Below are positions 6,375 to 10,000 of a DNA stretch of 10,000 nucleotides, in pieces. The notes under the pieces were generated by a model, which was not told the DNA's origin, did not search any database, and worked only from the letters and a program-made list of their open reading frames with translations. Location: NCBI GenBank assembly GCA_009663005.1, contig CM018905.1:13715846-13725845 (forward strand). Reading direction: 5' to 3'. The DNA comes from Actinidia chinensis. Its lineage: Eukaryota > Streptophyta > Magnoliopsida > Ericales > Actinidiaceae. The translations under genes were made by a program, and so were the position numbers. Within the stretch, counting starts at the first letter, position 1; each line of letters starts with the position of its first letter.

Positions 6375-8070
6375 ATGCATCTACGCAATCGTTTGTTATC
6401 TAGGCCGAGTACCAGCAGCCCTCTAGAGAACAGAACACATCCAATGGCGAACACTATCCAAGCTCCCGATCTTGAGGGTCGCCACCATAAGATGCATGGG
6501 ATCACTGAACAGATTAGGATCATGAACGAGAATAACGCCTGTCTTATACAACATCTTGCCACGAATAATCTGTTACCTCTCGCTGCCCCTGTTCAAGAAA
6601 AGGTCGATCGATCTCGGTATTCTCATAGATCAGGTGACCGCGAATCTCAAAGCTGCCAAAGTACAGGTCAGGAGCGCTCAACCAGAAACCGACGACGTCG
6701 ATCACTGAGCTTACGCCTCGAACGAGGAAGAAGTCATGTTCCATCCAAGTCTCGGTCTAGCCGAACTTATGATACCGAGAGCAAGGAGACCAGAAAGAGA
6801 GGAAGATCACCTCGTCAAGATGACCAAGATCCCAGATGCCAGGACAAGTCAACCACCCAGAAAATTAGGGACTTGGATGCCAAAATTGACGCCATCAACA
6901 TGTGAGTAAACGCCCTAGTTACTATAGATGCCTTGATAAGGCAGACTGAGCCTCCGTTCACAGAGAGAGCAATGAGAGTCAGAGTCTCATCCATATTTAA
7001 GCTGCCTATGGACCACCTAGATTCAAGGAATGACTGACCCTATGGACCACCTGGATTCATCCAGGAACTTGATGTCACTTCAGGGGTATTCAAATTAGGT
7101 AATGTACATAGCTTTCTCAGTAACTCTGAACGGGTCAGCGAGGTCGTAGTTTAGAAAGTTATCTCTAGGAACCATTGACTCGTTTGGTGATCTAAGTAGG
7201 CTCTTTGTCATCATGAGTTACTGGGTTGGACAAAAGAATGCCTCACACCTCTTCACAGCTCAACAAAAAGAAGCGGAGAGCTTGACAAACTACATAAAGC
7301 GGTTCAACCAGGTCATTCTAGGGTAGAAGGTGCTAGTGACAAGGTGATGTTCATCGTGATGATGGAGGGACTTTGCACAGGCCCACTATTCAATTCTCTC
7401 TCCAAAAATGTCCCAAAGACCTTGTCGACACTCTAGAGCAAAGCTGACAAATACATCGCGATAAAAGAGTTAGCCGAGGCCAAGCGCAAAGGCGAGAAAG
7501 AGAAGATCACAATAGGAAGAAGTCTGACATCAGGTGAGTAGACTATAGGGACGAGGTAAAAAGCAAGAGATCGGATCGTGATACAAGGAGGAGAACAAAC
7601 GGACAACGTTCTCATATCCCACCTCACTGACCCGACCTGGTATTGTCTCCTTTTAACACCCTTATAGCCCAAGTGCTCATGGAGATCAAGAACGAGGAAT
7701 TTGTGAAATGAAATGGCTAGGCAAAATCAAGACCAACCCCCGTAAGAGAAACAAAAACAAGTATTATGAGTTTTATCGAGACCATGTTCACAACACTAAG
7801 GATTTTTTCCAGCTAAATGAACAGATAGCCGACCTGATCAAGAGAGGTTATCGCGAGAAATATGTTGCTAATCGCCCGCGTCCCAACTCACTTAATAAGA
7901 GATATCCAAGTAATCCATGGTGGTTTGGGATTCGGAGTGTGTTCGAGCTCGTCCCGAAAGAGACACGCTAGAAATGCTAATAGGCAGCTGAAGATGAAAT
8001 TTATAACCTCTCTCCTCATACGGCTGAAGCTCACCATTCCATTACCTTCACCAATGATGACCTAAGAGGC
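6375..8070 (+). pseudogene. gag: gag of element B (capsid and decayed nucleocapsid), broken
   Basis: Gag forms the virus-like particle that packages element RNA. The first frame (ATG 6375, alternative ATG 6444 giving [12 protein letters not shown]) is open for 176 codons: a leader, then a very basic Arg/Ser-rich stretch (residues about 90-150), then [13 protein letters not shown] and TGA at 6903. The same frame goes on with [20 protein letters not shown], so that stop is internal. The capsid domain (retrotransposon gag) follows over frame changes near 7020 and 7320: [18 protein letters not shown], then SARS-stop-FRKLS (Trp expected at 7147), [25 protein letters not shown] and SKADKYIA. Near 7708-7870 comes [20 protein letters not shown], the former zinc-knuckle region, with key Cys and His replaced. 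IHGG and RKRHARNAN (about 7880-7975) mark the gag end and the linker to protease. At least three frameshifts and several stops are present. Confidence 0.87.
7005..7064 (+). repeat. Short direct repeat inside gag (copies at 7005 and 7039)
   Basis: CCTATGGACCACCTAGATTC at 7005-7024 and CCTATGGACCACCTGGATTC at 7039-7058 differ by one base and lie 34 bases apart. Both encode PMDHLDS. In relatives the motif occurs once, preceded by a stretch ending in Y-x-G-x-T-D. Here the first copy sits where that preceding stretch should be, and the frame changes at the same spot. Confidence 0.75.
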
Positions 8071-8081
8071 TAACATCTCCC

Positions 8082-8462
8082 CCATGACGATGCATTGGTC
8101 GTCTCTGCAACAATCGTCAATTCAACGTGCAAAGGATCTTGATTGACAATGGGAGTACTGCGAATATCTTGTTTGTCTCGGCATTCGACGAGATGAAGAT
8201 TGGGCGAGATAAGATTCGTTTATTTCACATCCCTCTGGTCATATTTGGAGGGGACACGACTCACCCACTTGGGTGGATCAGGTTGCTTGTGACCTTAGAG
8301 ACAGAGCCCCACCAGACCACGGTATGGCAAGATTTTATTTTTATGGATTGCCCTTCGCCCTACAATGCAATCCTAGGTTGCCTAAGGTTGCGCGGGATCA
8401 AGGCCATCACTTCAACTTATCACCTGATGATGAAGTTTCCCACTTCAACAGGGGTGGGCGAG
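8082..8462 (+). pseudogene. pol: Aspartic protease domain of pol, element B (nearly complete, frameshifted at both ends)
   Basis: This retropepsin-like protease cuts the Gag-Pol polyprotein. The lead-in [12 protein letters not shown] (about 8088-8123) is in one frame. A one-base shift near 8123-8127 gives the frame [20 protein letters not shown], with the active-site motif D-N-G-S at 8145-8156. Asn in place of the usual Thr/Ser of DTG/DSG is common, from memory, in Tat-type proteases, so it may not be a defect. Next come [19 protein letters not shown], the C-terminal hallmark [19 protein letters not shown] (about 8353-8409) and [18 protein letters not shown]. Another shift near 8462 leads to [15 protein letters not shown], the usual linker to RT. 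The ATG at 8127 is only the first Met in the frame and not a real start. Confidence 0.87.
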
Positions 8463-8463
8463 G

Positions 8464-8790
8464 TAAGGACAATCAAAAAGTTTCCAGGCAATGCTTTGTC
8501 TCGGCTATGAAGATTGAATCCCTTTCAAAGCTGATGGCCCAATAGCAATTATAGTTAGACGATGCCGAGATGGAAGCATTGAGGGATGAGGTAGAAGAAA
8601 TTACCATAGCTGATCCCAAAGAAATAGAGAAAACCAAAACTTTGGAGGAAGTTGCTCCAATTTCCATACATCCTGATTAGTTAGATCGCCATGTTATGAT
8701 TGGGACAGAATTGACTGAGGAGCTACAGAGTGTTCTAGTGGATTTTTAGAAGAAAGACTATGTTTTTGCATGGTAATAGGGTGACGTTCT
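8464..8790 (+). pseudogene. pol: Protease-to-RT linker of pol, element B (broken)
   Basis: One frame runs [57 protein letters not shown] and YVFAW. This is the acidic connector and the N-terminal arm of RT (relatives read 'VKIGTEL...L..FLRKN.DVFAW'). It is interrupted by stops, among them TAG 8543-8545, TAG 8678-8680, TAG 8747-8749 and TAA 8774-8776. A frame change follows near 8790 before IDPQLVVHKLFIDP. It has no catalytic role and joins protease to RT. Confidence 0.75.
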
Positions 8791-9660
8791 ATAGATCCTC
8801 AACTTGTCGTTCACAAGCTGTTCATTGACCCCGAACATGCCCTAGTTCGCCAAAAGAGAAGAAAATTCACCCTGGAACGCTAAGAAATCATAGAAGAAGA
8901 AGTGGCTAAGCTCATCAAAGCCAATGTTATCAGGAAATCTCATTATCCGGATTGGCTTGCCAACATTGTCGGCACCCCAAAAAAAGTGAAAAAGGGAAAA
9001 GTATGTGTTTACTTTACTGACCTCAATAAGGTCTGCCCAAAAGACAGTTTTTCTCTGCCCAAAATTGATCTAATCACTTGATGCAACCTCTAAACATGAG
9101 CTCTTTAGCTTCATGGATACCTTCTCAAGTTATCATCAAATCAATATGCATCCGCCCGATGTGGAACATACTTCTTTTATCACGGAGAGAGGGTTATACT
9201 GCTACAAGATCATGCCTTTTGGATTAAAGAATGCGGGAGCGACATACCAGAGATTAGTCAACAAGATATTTAAAGAGATGATTGGGAATACTATGGAAGT
9301 CTACATAGACGACATGCTAGTTAAGAGCGTAAGAGCATCTGATTACATCACCCACTTAGAAGAGATGTTTGGAGTCATGAGAAAGTATCGCATGATGTTA
9401 AATCCTTCCAAATGTATTTTTGGGGTATCGTCAGGAAAGTTTCTTGGTTTCTTAGTGACAAAATGAGGGATTAAGGCCAACCTGGACCAGTTTCAAGCTC
9501 TACTTGTAATGAGCTTGCCTAGGAACATACATGAGGTGCAATTGTTAACCGGACGAGTAGGCGCTCTGAACAGATTTGTCTCCAGATCAACTGACAAGTG
9601 TTTATCATTTTTCAAGATCTTGAGGAAGAATAAAGCCTTTGAGTTGACAAGAGAATCCGA
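8791..9660 (+). pseudogene. pol: Reverse transcriptase domain of pol, element B (catalytic motifs kept, frame broken)
   Basis: RT copies element RNA into cDNA inside the particle. From 8791: IDPQLVVHKLFIDPEHA, stop TAA 8881 where Gln is expected, EEEVAKLIKANVIRKSHYPD, then VYFTDLNKVCPKDSF (the usual Asp of 'CVDFTDLN' is Tyr here). A frameshift near 9078 is followed by an open stretch to 9463: motif A SFMDTFSSYHQI with its catalytic Asp (9116-9118; the Gly before Tyr is now Ser), FITERGLYCYKIMPFGLKNA (motif B), YIDDM at 9302-9316 with both catalytic Asp, and LNPSKCIFGVSSGKFLGFLV. TGA 9464-9466 replaces an expected Arg codon (CGA). The thumb and connection continue with GIKANLDQFQ and LLTGRVGALNRFVSRSTDK. 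ATG 9113 is an internal Met and not a start. Confidence 0.92.
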
Positions 9661-10000
9661 GATAGCATTCTAGCAGCTTAAAAAGTACCTCGGATCGCCC
9701 CCTTGCTCACAATTCTTATCATGGGTGAGGAACTCATCGTATATCTATCAGTCTAGCCAATAGCAGTGAGTGCAGTACTTATCCAAGAAGAAGACAAGAT
9801 TCAGAAGCCAGTTTACTATGTCAGCAAAGTCGTAATGGGAGCTGAGACTAGGTACTAGAAAATTGAGAAGCTTTACTATGCCCTCTTGATCGCAGCCAAA
9901 AAACTTCGCCATTATTTTCAGGCACATTCCATTGCAGTATTGACTGATCAGCCTTTAAAAAAATCCTCCAATGACCTAACACCTCGGGACAACTTCTCAA
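9661..10000 (+). pseudogene. pol: RNase H region of pol, element B (partial, broken, cut by window end)
   Basis: RNase H removes the RNA strand during cDNA synthesis. Seen: EIAF-stop-QLKKYLGSPP (TAG 9671, Gln expected), a frameshift near 9700, LLTILIMGEELIVYLSV, TAG 9754, PIAVSAVLIQEEDKIQKPVY, YVSKVVMGAETRY, TAG 9856 (Gln expected), KIEKLYYALLIAAKKLRHYF and AHSIAVLTDQPLKK. One A is missing in the A-run at about 9957-9963, which shifts the frame before ILQ-stop-PNTSGQLL (TGA 9972, Arg expected). Known: in Tat elements this gypsy-type RNase H is a degenerate connection-like domain, and a second RNase H of archaeal type follows. That second domain would lie right of the window. Confidence 0.85.

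Larger units (their letters stand above)
5704..10000 (+). mobile_element. 5' part of a second Tat-clade Ty3/gypsy retrotransposon (element B), cut by the window end
   Basis: Seen in order: 5' LTR (5704-6334), primer-binding site (6338), gag (from 6375), protease (DNGS at 8145-8156), RT (YIDDM at 9302-9316) and the first part of RNase H up to base 10000. This is the standard order of Ty3/gypsy elements, with integrase expected further right. The motif wording is Tat-type: capsid MDHLDS, protease [23 protein letters not shown] and RNase H VYYVSK. The element lies in the same orientation as element A, about 1.4 kb downstream of its LTR. The five bases before the LTR are AAATT; the matching target duplication would lie outside the window. 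Many stops and frameshifts make it non-autonomous. Confidence 0.92.

Noticed and set aside
6365..6562. - strand 65-codon frame with membrane-like stretches ([20 protein letters not shown])
   Set aside because: It lies fully opposite the gag leader; the hydrophobic look comes from the complement of polar gag codons. No family is recognised.
7433..7672. - strand 79-codon frame
   Set aside because: It is opposite the gag capsid-to-nucleocapsid linker; the gag protein motifs on the + strand explain the sequence.
8145..8156. Protease active-site Asn (DNGS) as a loss-of-function change
   Set aside because: From memory, DNG is frequent in Tat-type proteases, so it is more likely the normal form than a mutation.
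5704..10000. Endogenous pararetrovirus as an alternative for element B
   Set aside because: Clear LTR, primer-binding site just after it, Tat-type gag and the order protease-RT-RNase H fit a Ty3/gypsy element. No movement-protein or pararetroviral coat motifs are seen.

Overview
The window looks like nuclear DNA of a flowering plant, made almost entirely of decayed LTR retrotransposons. No intact cellular gene, tRNA, rRNA, CRISPR array or bacterial-type operon is visible. The plant call rests on two Ty3/gypsy elements with the gag-pol vocabulary of the plant Tat clade, a tRNA-Asp-type primer-binding site, an antisense ORF with the plant 'putative gypsy type transposon' domain, and nonsense changes of the kind left by cytosine methylation.

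Layout, left to right. (1) 1-4302 is the 3' part of element A on the + strand: the integrase C-terminus (ending at 264), a 0.7-kb AT-rich non-coding stretch with many short GTCGCC-like words, a broken antisense gene on the - strand (3326 to 959, probably with introns), a short leader, a polypurine tract and the 3' LTR (3730-4302). (2) 4159-4574 is a tandem duplication of about 210 bp that copied the last 144 bp of that LTR plus its flank. (3) 4575-5703 is AT-rich DNA between the elements, with a possible leader fragment of another repeat and an unidentified, weakly supported - strand open frame. (4) 5704-10000 is the 5' part of element B, also + strand: 5' LTR (5704-6334), degenerate tRNA-Asp primer-binding site, gag, protease, reverse transcriptase and the start of RNase H. 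It runs out of the window.

The two elements are related but distinct copies. Their LTRs share the TG start, the TATA region and the 3' end, but differ widely elsewhere. Both are dead: gag, pol and the antisense gene carry many in-frame stops and frameshifts. A complete relative would make a Gag-Pol polyprotein (capsid, nucleocapsid, protease, RT, RNase H, integrase) from the LTR promoter, plus an antisense protein of unknown role from the opposite strand.

Family assignments come from remembered protein motifs, not from a search. I see no convincing new biological system. The items most worth a second look are the antisense gene, the LTR-end tandem duplication, two perfect palindromes, the GTCGCC word cluster and the unidentified - strand frame at 5325-5690.
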